Below are positions 52,532 to 62,265 of a stretch of 64,000 nucleotides of DNA, piece after piece (position 1 is the stretch's first letter; every line of letters starts with the position of its first letter). Made by a program: the position numbers and the translations under genes. The stretch is taken from NCBI RefSeq assembly GCF_011038785.1, contig NZ_JAAKDT010000001.1:1-64000 (forward strand). Direction: 5' to 3'. Source of the stretch: Parabacteroides sp. ZJ-118. Lineage in GTDB: Bacteria > Bacteroidota > Bacteroidia > Bacteroidales > Tannerellaceae. Under the pieces are notes generated by a model. It saw nothing but the letters and a program-made list of their open reading frames with translations, was not told the DNA's origin and did not search any database.

Positions 52532-53701
52532 ATGTTCGTATATATTACCATAATAACTGTAAGTATCATCCTCGTCATGTATATCATCAAGCATGGCGAG
52601 GAAATGACCAATATATTATTATTGGCATTCGTACTACGTTTCTTCCTTATGATCGCGGATTTAGAACATTGGTTTCCGATATTGAACTCGGGAGCAGATA
52701 CGGAAATGTTCGATATGATCGCAAGAAGGAACCTTTCGCTGGCAGAGCCGACTCATAAATCAGGTTATCCGGGATTCCTTACTTTCATATATTCTATTTC
52801 CGGAAGCTCTCGTTTATTCGCCCAATATATCAATATCCTCTTTGGAATTGGCATCCTTCTGATATTAATTAAAGTTTTCAGGTTACTTGATATACCCCTA
52901 AAAAGGCAAAAACAAGTCCTCTATCTGGTTGCCTTTATGCCCAACATTGTGATTTTTTCAAGTATCCTTTTGCGAGAAGCATGGGTAGAATTTTTCGTAG
53001 CGGCATCCGCTCTACAATTTATCATTTGGTATCAGACCGGCAAACAATCCAATATGGCCACATGCATTCTTTTTGTCCTTGCGGCATCCTACATGCATGC
53101 CGGAACTATTGGATTGTTAGGAGGATACATAACTGGATTTTTAGCTTACGACCCTAGGAAAAAAACAGTACAGTTCACACCCAAAACCATATCATCTATC
53201 GTCCTACTGGGAATATTCTTTCTTTTGTTCTCAGAAAATTCCGCAATGTTTCTAGGCAAATTCCAGTCGTTCGATCCGGATTCCCCTGAAGCATTCCTGC
53301 GATACGCCAACAAGGCTGGAGTTGGAAATTCCGGATACTTGACATGGCTTCCACCTATCAGCAATCCCATAGTAGGGTTATTAGTGGCTCCTCTGCGTAT
53401 GTTCTATTTCCTTTTCGCTCCACTACCGACCGAATGGCATCGTGTAAGTGATATCATCGGATTTGCGATAGACGGAAGTATTTATATGTGGATGTGTTGG
53501 TTCATTATGAAAAGCCATGCGACAGAAGAGAACTTCTATTTAAAGAGATTCCTGATTGCGACATTCTTATCCGCCGCTTTCATCTTCAGCTATGGCACAT
53601 CAAATGCAGGAACAGCATTTCGCCATCGTACTAAATTAATGCCTACAATCGCAATGGCTTATGCTATTTCTCATATCCGAACCAACGAAAAAGAAGATTA
53701 A
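52532..53701 (+). CDS. Polytopic membrane protein, candidate capsule polymerase (Wzy-like)
   Basis: 389 aa with about nine to ten hydrophobic segments; large central loop containing FDPDSPEAFLRYANKAGVGN (about 245-265). No conserved motif ties it to a named family. Size, topology and position among capsule genes suggest Wzy; no other polymerase candidate exists in the visible CPS2. Codon use is more AT-rich than in the preceding gene, marking the shift toward the variable part. Confidence 0.6.
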   Translation: MFVYITIITVSIILVMYIIKHGEEMTNILLLAFVLRFFLMIADLEHWFPILNSGADTEMFDMIARRNLSLAEPTHKSGYPGFLTFIYSISGSSRLFAQYINILFGIGILLILIKVFRLLDIPLKRQKQVLYLVAFMPNIVIFSSILLREAWVEFFVAASALQFIIWYQTGKQSNMATCILFVLAASYMHAGTIGLLGGYITGFLAYDPRKKTVQFTPKTISSIVLLGIFFLLFSENSAMFLGKFQSFDPDSPEAFLRYANKAGVGNSGYLTWLPPISNPIVGLLVAPLRMFYFLFAPLPTEWHRVSDIIGFAIDGSIYMWMCWFIMKSHATEENFYLKRFLIATFLSAAFIFSYGTSNAGTAFRHRTKLMPTIAMAYAISHIRTNEKED

Positions 53702-53730
53702 ACGTTAAATCCAACATAGTATTAACCAGG

Positions 53731-53749
53731 AAGTGAAAACTTTCCACTT
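53731..53749. repeat. Single palindromic unit before the CPS2 DUF4469 gene
   Basis: AAGTGAAAACTTTCCACTT, an imperfect palindrome just upstream of the gene. Its GTGaA-N5-TCCAC form matches the GTGGA-N5-TCCAC units of the array on the other side of the gene (54540-54629), so the gene is bracketed by related sequences. Confidence 0.45.
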
Positions 53750-53764
53750 AAATTTTAATTACAC

Positions 53765-54523
53765 ATGAAGAAAGTATTGAAAGGTTGGCTCATCGACAAT
53801 GCGGTGACCGTAAACAACAAGACAGATAAGATCCTGCTGCTACAATCGGCGGGGAATTTGGTTCTCGATGATGTTTTGGAAGAGATGCAGAAACAAGACA
53901 CGGGTTTGCGTCCGGAGACGATGCGTCATGCGGTGACACTCTACCACCGGGTAGTAATGGACTTGATCTTAAACGGGTACAGCGTAAACACGGGCCTTTT
54001 CCGAGCTGTCGCGCAGCTCACCGGCGTGATCGAGGGAGGCGTGTGGAACAAGGAGACCAACTCCATCTACGTCTCTATCACGCAAGATAAAGCCTTGCGC
54101 GAGGCGATCGCCCAGACCGTAGTAGAGATTCTTGGAGAGAAATCGAACATCATGTATATCCTTGAGACCGAGGATAAGAAAACGGGCTTGAAGGATGGTA
54201 GCGCGACGGCTGGCCGCAACTTCTTCGTACGCGGCGCGATGCTGAAAGTTGCCGGAGACGATGAGACGGTAGGCGTAACATTGACCAACGCGGCTAAGAC
54301 TGTCACGAAATTGACAGACGACCTAATCACCATCAACAACCCCTCCTCCCTCACGCTTCTCCTACCGGCGGAATTGACCGAAGGGGAATACACACTGACG
54401 ATCACGACCCAATATTCCAGCTCCGGCACATTGCTAAAAACGCCGCGTAGCGTCAGCACGCAGATCTGGATCGGTGGGAAACCGGCTGATGGAGGTGACA
54501 ATGATTCTCCCGACGAGATTTGA
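53765..54523 (+). CDS. HU-like DNA-binding domain protein with DUF4469, CPS2 copy
   Basis: 252 aa, HU-like N-terminal domain and Ig-like DUF4469 C-terminal domain, as in the CPS1 copy (10907-11668). Long blocks are identical (VEILGEKSNIMYILETEDKK, DDLITINNPSSLTLLLPA), while the acidic C-terminal tail differs. Codon use is less GC-rich than in CPS1, so the similarity is kept at protein level. It sits between the polymerase-like gene and wzx and is followed by a 23-bp-period array of different sequence. Function unknown. Confidence 0.75.
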   Translation: MKKVLKGWLIDNAVTVNNKTDKILLLQSAGNLVLDDVLEEMQKQDTGLRPETMRHAVTLYHRVVMDLILNGYSVNTGLFRAVAQLTGVIEGGVWNKETNSIYVSITQDKALREAIAQTVVEILGEKSNIMYILETEDKKTGLKDGSATAGRNFFVRGAMLKVAGDDETVGVTLTNAAKTVTKLTDDLITINNPSSLTLLLPAELTEGEYTLTITTQYSSSGTLLKTPRSVSTQIWIGGKPADGGDNDSPDEI

Positions 54524-54539
54524 TCAACTCGTCCCCTCT

Positions 54540-54629
54540 CTAGTGGAGACCTTCCACCAGTCCTAGTGGAGGGCCTCCACCAGAGTTAGTGGAACACCTC
54601 CACTAGGACTGATGGAAAGGTTTCACAAA
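54540..54629. repeat. Array of four 23-bp-period palindromic units (GTGGA-N5-TCCAC type) after DUF4469
   Basis: Units start at 54540, 54563, 54586 and 54609, exactly 23 bp apart. Cores are GTGGAGACCTTCCAC, GTGGAGGGCCTCCAC, GTGGAACACCTCCAC and ATGGAAAGGTTTCAC. Outer arms CTAG/CCAG or TTAG/CTAG extend the dyads to 21 bp. The sequence has nothing in common with the CPS1 array, but period, palindromic form and place after DUF4469 are the same. The wzx start codon lies 40 bp beyond. Confidence 0.85.
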
Positions 54630-54668
54630 AAATTGTCTACTAACCCTATTCAGATTAATTATCACAGT

Positions 54669-56186
54669 ATGTCAAACAAGAATAAACAGATTGCTCAAAA
54701 CACACTGTTCCTTTATCTACGAAAAATAATAGTCATCGCTATAAATGTGTATACATCAAGACTACTTCTTCAGATGTTAGGAGTAGAAGAATTTGGACTT
54801 TATGGTTTGATTGGTTCAATTGTAATATTATTCAACTCGCTGCGTAGCTTATTCGCATCATCTATTCAACGATTCATAAATGTAGAGATAGGCAAACAAA
54901 ATCAAGCAAAGATTAATAAAATATTCAGCCTTGGCATTAAGATACATACAGTAATAGCAATCCTATTTTTCATAATCGTTGAGATCGCTGGATTAATAAT
55001 GATTCCCGATCTTAACATACCATCAGGAAAGGAAAATGCCGCATACTGGGTTTTACAATTTTCAATATTCACGGCGATAGTTTCTATAATGACCGTGCCC
55101 TATGATGCCCTAATCATAGCAAATGAAAAATTCAATGCGTACGCAGTTATCTCTATAGTCGAATATACGCTCAAATTAGGGGTAATATTTTTACTTATAT
55201 TCAGTCCTGTACAAAGAGTAATATTTTATAGCGCTCTAATTTTTCTCGTCACTCTTCTTGTAAGGTTTACAAACGCTATTTATTGCAAAAAAACATTCAA
55301 AGAAATAGCTAAATACAGCAAAGTAAAAGATGATTCTCTCATGAAAGAAATGACAAAATTTGCTGGATGGCAATTCCTAGGAAACGCCTGTTATTCAATT
55401 GCTAATACAGGAGTAAACTTTGTAATAAACATTTTTGGAGGAGTAACAATAAATGCCGCACGCTCTATCGCATATCAAGTACAAGGAATGATAGAGCAAT
55501 TCACTTCTGATTTAAATGTCAGTTTCCGCCCTCAAATTGTCAATAATTACGCCGTAAAAGATATGGACAAATGTTTACAATTAGTTTTTTTTAGCAGCAA
55601 AGCCACATTTATGATAACAATTATCCTAACCTTTGTAATCGAATGTATGACTTATCCTATTCTCCAATTGTGGCTAGATATAGTTCCAGAAAACGCTGTA
55701 ATTTTCATTCAAACATATCTTCTATTCACTCTCATTCATAGTTTTTATTACTCTATCGATATATTATTTAAAGCTTCGGGTAATATTAAACTTTACCAAT
55801 TATATGATGCCGCCATCACGTTTTTAAATTTACCATTATCTTGGATTTCATTAAAATTAGGATTTCCATACTATAGTGTATTCATCATCATGAGTATGCT
55901 TGAATTTATTAACCTTATCATAAAACTATTTCTCTGCAAGAAGCTTTTAGGATTCAACATTCTAACATTTTTAAAAGTAGTATTAACTAGAGTAATAATA
56001 TGTATTATTATTTTTATTATACTATTTACTATTCATCACCATTTTATTCATATTCAATATACCCCACTATCAACTATCATATTCGCAACAGGGTACGGTT
56101 TAATTGGCTCTGTACTTTCTTTTATTATTATGTTTACAAATCAAGAACGAAAAAAACTGATATCTATACTAAAAAAACAAACATAA
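54669..56186 (+). CDS. wzx: Wzx-type flippase of CPS2 (MATE/PST-like)
   Basis: 505 aa from the ATG at 54669 (MSNKNKQIAQNTLFLY); an in-frame start at 54612 would lie in the repeat array. About 12-14 transmembrane helices; the N-terminus (LYLRKIIVIAINVYTSRLLL, LGVEEFGLYGLIG) is typical of Bacteroidetes polysaccharide flippases. Strongly AT-rich compared with genes before the array. Not closely related to the CPS1 flippase. Confidence 0.87.
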   Translation: MSNKNKQIAQNTLFLYLRKIIVIAINVYTSRLLLQMLGVEEFGLYGLIGSIVILFNSLRSLFASSIQRFINVEIGKQNQAKINKIFSLGIKIHTVIAILFFIIVEIAGLIMIPDLNIPSGKENAAYWVLQFSIFTAIVSIMTVPYDALIIANEKFNAYAVISIVEYTLKLGVIFLLIFSPVQRVIFYSALIFLVTLLVRFTNAIYCKKTFKEIAKYSKVKDDSLMKEMTKFAGWQFLGNACYSIANTGVNFVINIFGGVTINAARSIAYQVQGMIEQFTSDLNVSFRPQIVNNYAVKDMDKCLQLVFFSSKATFMITIILTFVIECMTYPILQLWLDIVPENAVIFIQTYLLFTLIHSFYYSIDILFKASGNIKLYQLYDAAITFLNLPLSWISLKLGFPYYSVFIIMSMLEFINLIIKLFLCKKLLGFNILTFLKVVLTRVIICIIIFIILFTIHHHFIHIQYTPLSTIIFATGYGLIGSVLSFIIMFTNQERKKLISILKKQT

Positions 56187-56272
56187 TAAAAATCCGATAC
56201 AATTACCTATAAATAAAAATCCAATAATACAGATTTACTTTTAATATAACATACATTCTTAATCACTAATTT

Positions 56273-57379
56273 ATGATTCGAGTATTACATGTTTTCGGTT
56301 TAACAGATCGTGGAGGTGCGGAAACTATGATAATGAATTATTATAGAAATATTGACCGCAACGAGATCCAATTCGATTTTGTCAACCATACAACTAAAGA
56401 ATGCGCCTATGACCAAGAAATCCGCTCTATGGGAGGACGCATTTTCCACATTCCTAAATATAAAGGATACAATCATTTTCAATACCAAAAAGCATGGAGA
56501 AATCTATTCACGGCTCATCCAGAATATAAGATAATTCATATACACTATTTTAGTCTGGCAGGAGCTATTGTTGGAGTAGCTAAGAAATGTGGTGTCAAAG
56601 TTAGGATTACTCATGTTCATTCTGTAGGAACCTATGTTTCTAAAATTAATCCCAAATATTTGATGGTTCAATTATTAAAGCCATATATGCTTAAATACTC
56701 GACACATTTATTTGCATGTGGAAAAATGGCAGGTATTGATTATTTTGGGAATTCAAAAAAGTATGAAATCATTCCTATATCTATTAATTCGACTAATTTC
56801 ACACTCAATCCCAAGGTCGGCTGTGAGCTTCGTCAACAGTTGGACATACCTTTAGACGCATTGGTCATAGGGCATGTCGGCAGATTCGTACATGTAAAGA
56901 ATCATCTTTTTCTAATTGATATTTTTAAAGCTTTAAAAAGGAGACATGCTAATAGCTATCTCATCCTGATAGGCTCTGGAGCATTATTGGAGGAAGTTAA
57001 GAAAAAAACAGTTTTACTTGGTTTGTCTGATAGTGTTCGGTTTATTGGAATTCAGTCAAATATAAATGAATGGCTACAGACTTTTGATGTATTTGTCATG
57101 CCATCTATATTAGAAGGATTTCCTGTTTCAGTCATTGAAGCACAAGCGGCAGGACTTCCATGTGTTATATCTGACACGATTGATCATACGGTAAACATAA
57201 CCAAGAATATTTCTTTCGTTAATCTGAATGCGACATCAGAGTATTGGGCAAATGTCATTATAACAAGTCTCAAAGAATGTAACAAAGAGGCTTTCATTGA
57301 AATATCTAAATCTAAATATGATGTAAAGCAATCAACATCTCTATTAACAGAATTTTACTATACGAGTATTCATAAATAA
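56273..57379 (+). CDS. Glycosyltransferase family 4 (family 1-type)
   Basis: 368 aa, GT-B fold. TDRGGAETMIMNYYRNID glycine loop at the N-terminus, ITHVHSVGTY acceptor region, and E-x7-E in LEGFPVSVIEAQAAGLPCV. It is the same subgroup as the CPS1 enzyme at 5344-6450 (both start with x-x-RVLHV and share the RNIDRNEIQFDF-like stretch). Extends the CPS2 repeat unit; specificity unknown. Confidence 0.86.
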   Translation: MIRVLHVFGLTDRGGAETMIMNYYRNIDRNEIQFDFVNHTTKECAYDQEIRSMGGRIFHIPKYKGYNHFQYQKAWRNLFTAHPEYKIIHIHYFSLAGAIVGVAKKCGVKVRITHVHSVGTYVSKINPKYLMVQLLKPYMLKYSTHLFACGKMAGIDYFGNSKKYEIIPISINSTNFTLNPKVGCELRQQLDIPLDALVIGHVGRFVHVKNHLFLIDIFKALKRRHANSYLILIGSGALLEEVKKKTVLLGLSDSVRFIGIQSNINEWLQTFDVFVMPSILEGFPVSVIEAQAAGLPCVISDTIDHTVNITKNISFVNLNATSEYWANVIITSLKECNKEAFIEISKSKYDVKQSTSLLTEFYYTSIHK

Positions 57380-57409
57380 TCCCACCAATCTTATAAACAT
57401 TTAATTAAT

Positions 57410-58543
57410 ATGATACGCACGTTAAAAAAATTAACAAATAACATCAACAGATTCTATACATTGATAATAATAGAAGCGTGTAGAATAGCTGTACGTAGAA
57501 GATATAAGAATATTCCATCTCCAATGGAGGGGGAAAAGGAGTGGCGGAAGAAATGGTCACCATTAATAAAGCACCCTACCGTAAAATATTATCGTAAATA
57601 TGCCGGATTCCTTGGCCCAAATGTAGATATTCCTCCAACTGAAGCTATGCAGTTGCAAATACAGCCAATTCTCAATCCTTCACTTATGCGAGTACATTAT
57701 CTTGATAAAAACATGTTTGATCAAATATATGGCAAAGAGGTAATGGCAAAAACAATTTTGCGGCGCATAAATGGAGAGTATTTTAATACGGATTATGAGT
57801 CGTTAGGAATGAAATCTCCATCTATTCCTTCAGTAACAATGAAAGGGTTGATCGCTAAACCATCCCGGGATAGTTATGGAGGACGCAATATCCTTTTGTT
57901 TGTCCGTAATCAATCGGATAAGTTCATGCAAGTGGATGATCCTAATACAGAATTATCAGTTGAACTTCTTGACAAATTATTAGGTGACGATTGGATTCTC
58001 CAAGAACAACTCAAGCAATCATCTTTCATGGCTCAATTTAACGAGTCTTCAGTGAACACCTTCCGTGTGCATGTTTATAAATCTCCTGTTACTGGTATTA
58101 TTGATACACCGTCTATTTGTATCCGAATTGGAGCCAAGGGACATTGGTTCGATAATATTCACAGTGGAGGCGTATGCGTCAGTGTTAATCCTGATACAGG
58201 GGTATTAGGCAAGATTCCGGTAGATGTTAAATCAGTTCCTCAATCACAATATAATGGGATTGATTTTGCCAATACTGAAATAACCGTACCTGATATTGTT
58301 GGCTTACGTAATTTCGCTAAACGTATTGGAAAATGTGTGGTACATCATCATTCCTTGGCTTTGGATGTGATGTTGGATGAAAAGGGTGAATACAAGTTGA
58401 TTGAGGTCAATATCGGAACTATTGATGCGGAGATGTATATGGCTACCGGATTTACTCCTTTTGGCAAGTATACTAACGAAGTGATAGATTATTGTTCTCA
58501 CAGACATGATAAAGTCAGAATGGTCCATGTCATTCCTTGGTGA
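57410..58543 (+). CDS. Sugar-transfer-associated ATP-grasp protein, copy 1
   Basis: 377 aa. Central and C-terminal parts match the ATP-grasp family found in polysaccharide clusters: AKPSRDSYGGRNILLF (ATP-binding Lys/Gly-rich loop near 150), DDWILQEQLKQ, NTFRVHVYKS, and the metal site LALDVMLDEKGEYKLIEVN near 330. Such enzymes ligate a carboxylate to an amine or similar group, so an amino-acid decoration of the uronic acid is a plausible but unproven role. Copy 2 follows immediately. Confidence 0.8.
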   Translation: MIRTLKKLTNNINRFYTLIIIEACRIAVRRRYKNIPSPMEGEKEWRKKWSPLIKHPTVKYYRKYAGFLGPNVDIPPTEAMQLQIQPILNPSLMRVHYLDKNMFDQIYGKEVMAKTILRRINGEYFNTDYESLGMKSPSIPSVTMKGLIAKPSRDSYGGRNILLFVRNQSDKFMQVDDPNTELSVELLDKLLGDDWILQEQLKQSSFMAQFNESSVNTFRVHVYKSPVTGIIDTPSICIRIGAKGHWFDNIHSGGVCVSVNPDTGVLGKIPVDVKSVPQSQYNGIDFANTEITVPDIVGLRNFAKRIGKCVVHHHSLALDVMLDEKGEYKLIEVNIGTIDAEMYMATGFTPFGKYTNEVIDYCSHRHDKVRMVHVIPW

Positions 58544-58567
58544 TTAATTACTTTGAATTACATTCAT

Positions 58568-59740
58568 ATGGGAATTAAACGTTTAGTAAAAAAGATAATA
58601 ACGATTCAAACCCACATCATGACATGGGAGTTGAATCTGTGTCAAAAATTTATATGCACTAAAAAACATACGGACTTAATAAGACGGCAGCATATAAAAA
58701 AAGTGAAATCCACAAAACTGAATGAATATCAAAAATATTACAGGCAGTTTAAAATGAAAGCACCTTGTATTGATTATTATTTCTTTGCCCCCTTTTTATC
58801 CGAATATGGAAAAGATCCTGCACGGATAATCCCAGAATCACTTGTCCAAAATAGAGTTAATCCTATATTGAATCCAATAGAATATAGGGCTTACTATCAA
58901 GATAAGAACAACTTCGAACGAATATTACCTCCTGAAACATTACCTGAAACGGTATTACGAAAAATAAGAGGTAAATATTACACAAAAGATTATCAATTGA
59001 TTGAAAATTTGAATAACGAGCAACTACTTAAATATGTTTCGACTTTTAAAAACATTATTGTAAAACCATCTGTTGATTCATCATCAGGACATGGGGTCAA
59101 TTTATTTATCAGTCAAAACGGTCATTTTAAACACATCTACGGAAGTAAAGAATTGTCTGTTGCATATTTAGAAAAAAATTACGGAGATGACATTATCATT
59201 CAAAAATGTATGAATCAATCACCTTATTTGTCATTATTCAATCCTACTTCAATAAACACTATCAGAGTATGTATTTATAGATCTGTCAAAGATGATGATA
59301 TAAAGGTGTTGTGGCATATATTACGCATTGGAAAAAACGGATCATTCGTTGATAATGCTCATGCAGGAGGCGTATTTATTGGAATCAATCAAGACGGAAA
59401 ACTGGATAATCATTTATTGAACCAATATGGAGATAAATTCTCTATATACAATGATATTGATTTCAGTAAGAACACATACAGTATTCCCAATTGGAATAAA
59501 GTGATAGAGTTTTCTAAGTCTATAGGCCGAAGTATATTACATCATCGTCTAATACAATTGGATGTAATGTTGGACACAAATAACGATCCTTACTTGATAG
59601 AATACAATATTAATGCCCCAGGAGTATGGGTAGCTCTATTCACCGGTCAATATGTTCTTGCTGATTATAGCGATGAAATACTGGAATATTGTATGCGTCA
59701 TAAAGAAAAAGGAAAAAAAACGATATTCATACCTGCATAA
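58568..59740 (+). CDS. Sugar-transfer-associated ATP-grasp protein, copy 2
   Basis: 390 aa from the ATG at 58568; an upstream in-frame TTG is less likely. Same domain plan as copy 1: VKPSVDSSSGHGVNLF, DDIIIQKCMNQ, NTIRVCIYRS, IQLDVMLDTNNDPYLIEYN. The N-terminal halves differ more. Overall a tandem duplicate that has diverged, probably with a different substrate or as a second step. Confidence 0.8.
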   Translation: MGIKRLVKKIITIQTHIMTWELNLCQKFICTKKHTDLIRRQHIKKVKSTKLNEYQKYYRQFKMKAPCIDYYFFAPFLSEYGKDPARIIPESLVQNRVNPILNPIEYRAYYQDKNNFERILPPETLPETVLRKIRGKYYTKDYQLIENLNNEQLLKYVSTFKNIIVKPSVDSSSGHGVNLFISQNGHFKHIYGSKELSVAYLEKNYGDDIIIQKCMNQSPYLSLFNPTSINTIRVCIYRSVKDDDIKVLWHILRIGKNGSFVDNAHAGGVFIGINQDGKLDNHLLNQYGDKFSIYNDIDFSKNTYSIPNWNKVIEFSKSIGRSILHHRLIQLDVMLDTNNDPYLIEYNINAPGVWVALFTGQYVLADYSDEILEYCMRHKEKGKKTIFIPA

Positions 59741-59758
59741 ACTAATAACAATACATAA

Positions 59759-60673
59759 ATGAAATATTACACTTTAAACAATGGCATTGAAATGCCAGCA
59801 ATCGGTTTGGGTACTTTTCTATTACCTAATGAAAGAATGTCTGAAATAATAGGAGAAGCCTATCGTTTAGGTTATCGAAAATTTGATACCGCATATAAAT
59901 ATAGCAATGAACGAACTATAGCTAAGGCTCTTAAAGAAAATGGTATAAAAAGAGAAAATATCTTTATTACCACAAAAATCAGTGGCGATGACTTATACTT
60001 ATGGAGATATTTCTGTAGAAAATCTTTTCTTAATATCCGCAATTTTACTTCTGTAAAAAAAAGTATTTTAAAGTCATTCCGTGAATTACAAACCGATTAT
60101 ATTGATTTATTTTTAATTCATATGGCTTTTCCTAACTTTTTAAAGCAATGGGAGGAGTTAGATAAGCTTTATAAGGAAGGACGTATTCGAGCAATAGGTG
60201 TATCTTCATTTTTACCTCCTCATATTGAGGCATTAAAAGAGGTAAGTGATACAGTTCCTGTATTAAATCAGTTTGAAATATCTCCATTGAATACACAAAA
60301 GAAATTGATCACATACTGTCAAAATAAGGAAATTGTACCTGAAGCCATGTCTACTTTTGCTCATTGGCGTTCATGGGAACCAAGAAAAGAGATTGTTGAA
60401 AATGAAAACATAATATCTATGGCAGAAAAAAGAGGTAAAAGTCCAGTTCAAATTGTATGCAAATGGATGTTAGATCAAGGAATTTCAATAATACCAAAAA
60501 CGGATAATCCCAAACATCTTGCCGAAAATATCAATATTCTTGACATAGAATTAACACAGGAAGAAAAATTACAGATTGATTCAATGGATCTCGGTAAATT
60601 TCTTAATTATAATCCATATATAACATTAAAGAATTTGCCTAAAAAATATAGAGATTGGAAAGGGTTTGAATAA
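59759..60673 (+). CDS. Aldo/keto reductase
   Basis: 304 aa, (beta/alpha)8 AKR fold. Catalytic Asp and Tyr in KFDTAYKYSNE, Lys in ITTKIS, His in DLFLIHMAF; the NADPH-site region is SIIPKTDNPKHLAEN near residue 240. Reduces a carbonyl on a sugar or small precursor. Its place between ATP-grasp and CapK-like genes points to making a side-group precursor rather than core metabolism. Confidence 0.88.
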   Translation: MKYYTLNNGIEMPAIGLGTFLLPNERMSEIIGEAYRLGYRKFDTAYKYSNERTIAKALKENGIKRENIFITTKISGDDLYLWRYFCRKSFLNIRNFTSVKKSILKSFRELQTDYIDLFLIHMAFPNFLKQWEELDKLYKEGRIRAIGVSSFLPPHIEALKEVSDTVPVLNQFEISPLNTQKKLITYCQNKEIVPEAMSTFAHWRSWEPRKEIVENENIISMAEKRGKSPVQIVCKWMLDQGISIIPKTDNPKHLAENINILDIELTQEEKLQIDSMDLGKFLNYNPYITLKNLPKKYRDWKGFE

Positions 60674-60692
60674 TTTATAAATATTTCATAGC

Positions 60693-62066
60693 ATGATACT
60701 CTCACAATATATTTATGATCATTCACCAATATTCATCCAAAATATATTGGTTTCTTTTAAAGGATATTTAAACAAAAAGAGCCGATATGGAGATGAATAT
60801 TATCGCTATCTTGAATTTCTAAGAAATTTCGACAAGATAGAACTTGTAAATAAACAGAAGTTTCAAATAGAAGAACTTCGTAAGTTCTTACATTTTGCAG
60901 TTAAGAACAGTGTCTTTTATGCCAAGTTATACGAGGGGGTTGAAATCGATAAAATAGATTCCTTAGAAGCGTTGAAGAAATTACCAATTGTCGATAAAGA
61001 GATGCTTCGGGACAATATCAATCAAGTTGTTACGCATACAGGTGAACCGATTGTGATTAGCCATACAGGAGGTACAACAGGGAAAAGTCTGGAAGTCGTT
61101 ATGACTCATTGTGATTACATGCGACGTATGGCTATGCTTGATCATTTTAAAGAACGAGTTGGATTTATTCATTTGAAAATGAAGCGTGCTACATTTAATG
61201 GAAAACATATCGTCCCTCCTGTGCAACGTAAAAATATATATTGGAGATATAACCGGGCTTGCAAGCAAATGATTTATTCATCCTTTCATATTACAGAAGA
61301 TAATTTATCTTATTATGTAGAGAGTTTAAATCGCTTCCGTCCACAAGCTATCGATGGCTTTTTTACCTCCATGTGCGATGTGGCCAATTATATTGAACGG
61401 CATCATATACCTTTGACATTTACTCCTGTAGCAATCTTCCCAACATCAGAGACTCTGACAGCTGAAGGACGGGCATTGCTTGAGCGGGTTTTCCATTGTA
61501 AAGTGTATGATCAGTATGCTTCCAGCGAAGGGGCACCATTTGTAACTGAATGGCCTGATAGGAAATTACGCATGGAACTTGCTTCCGGAGTGTTTGAGCA
61601 TGTTGAGGGAACAAATGAAATCCTTGTTACTAGTTTTACCACACATGGGACTCCTTTGATTCGTTATCGTATCGGTGATACAATGGAATGGGATACCAAG
61701 TGTTTTTCTGACCCGATCTCACCGATAGTCCATTCTATCCAAGGGCGCAGACTGGATTTTCTTTATACGGCTGAGGGAGCAAAAATTAATGCCGGAAATG
61801 TATCCAATATGCTAAAATATATCCCTAATGCCGTGATCCGTGCGCAATTTGTTCAGGAGCGAATCGGGGAAGTAGTTTTATTACTCGAAATTGATAAACA
61901 AGTCTATAAACCGGAATATGATGAATTGATTCGGAAAGAATTCATTCATAAATTTGGTGTATCAACTAATCTGTTTATAAAGCATGTAGATAGTATTCCT
62001 CGGGAAAAAAGTGGAAAATTTCGGATGATCAAGAATACTGTACAATATTCACCTATTACAACGTGA
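60693..62066 (+). CDS. CapK-like adenylate-forming enzyme
   Basis: 457 aa. Phenylacetate-CoA ligase/CapK superfamily: ATP loop ISHTGGTTGKSLEV near 127, YDQYASSEGAPF, and RYRIGDTMEW near 320. In capsule loci these activate a carboxylic acid as AMP or CoA ester. With the ATP-grasp pair, the reductase and the aldolase/dehydrogenase pair downstream it may build an acyl or amino-acyl decoration. The true acid is unknown. Confidence 0.85.
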   Translation: MILSQYIYDHSPIFIQNILVSFKGYLNKKSRYGDEYYRYLEFLRNFDKIELVNKQKFQIEELRKFLHFAVKNSVFYAKLYEGVEIDKIDSLEALKKLPIVDKEMLRDNINQVVTHTGEPIVISHTGGTTGKSLEVVMTHCDYMRRMAMLDHFKERVGFIHLKMKRATFNGKHIVPPVQRKNIYWRYNRACKQMIYSSFHITEDNLSYYVESLNRFRPQAIDGFFTSMCDVANYIERHHIPLTFTPVAIFPTSETLTAEGRALLERVFHCKVYDQYASSEGAPFVTEWPDRKLRMELASGVFEHVEGTNEILVTSFTTHGTPLIRYRIGDTMEWDTKCFSDPISPIVHSIQGRRLDFLYTAEGAKINAGNVSNMLKYIPNAVIRAQFVQERIGEVVLLLEIDKQVYKPEYDELIRKEFIHKFGVSTNLFIKHVDSIPREKSGKFRMIKNTVQYSPITT

Positions 62067-62078
62067 AAGAGTCTTTGA

Positions 62079-62258
62079 ACAAGCCCCCTTTTACGAGAGG
62101 CAGGTCCCTTAAATTCCATACAGCGACATTTGACGAAATATCTCTCACTGAAATTAGAGCAACGCTTGAATGAACTGTGGGACTCGGGTACCTTAAATCA
62201 AGAGGAACTAGACCGGTTAAGGGCTATGCACCTTCGTACGGATTTGAAAAATAAGTAA
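62079..62258 (+). pseudogene. Small gene fragment preceding the ATPase remnant
   Basis: A 59-codon open frame without a start codon ends at 62258 and encodes a helical, charged tail (KLEQRLNELWDSGTLNQEEL). It looks like the C-terminus of a small protein. No family recognised. It stands directly before the ATPase remnant and was probably its operon partner. Confidence 0.4.
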
Positions 62259-62265
62259 AATCTTT

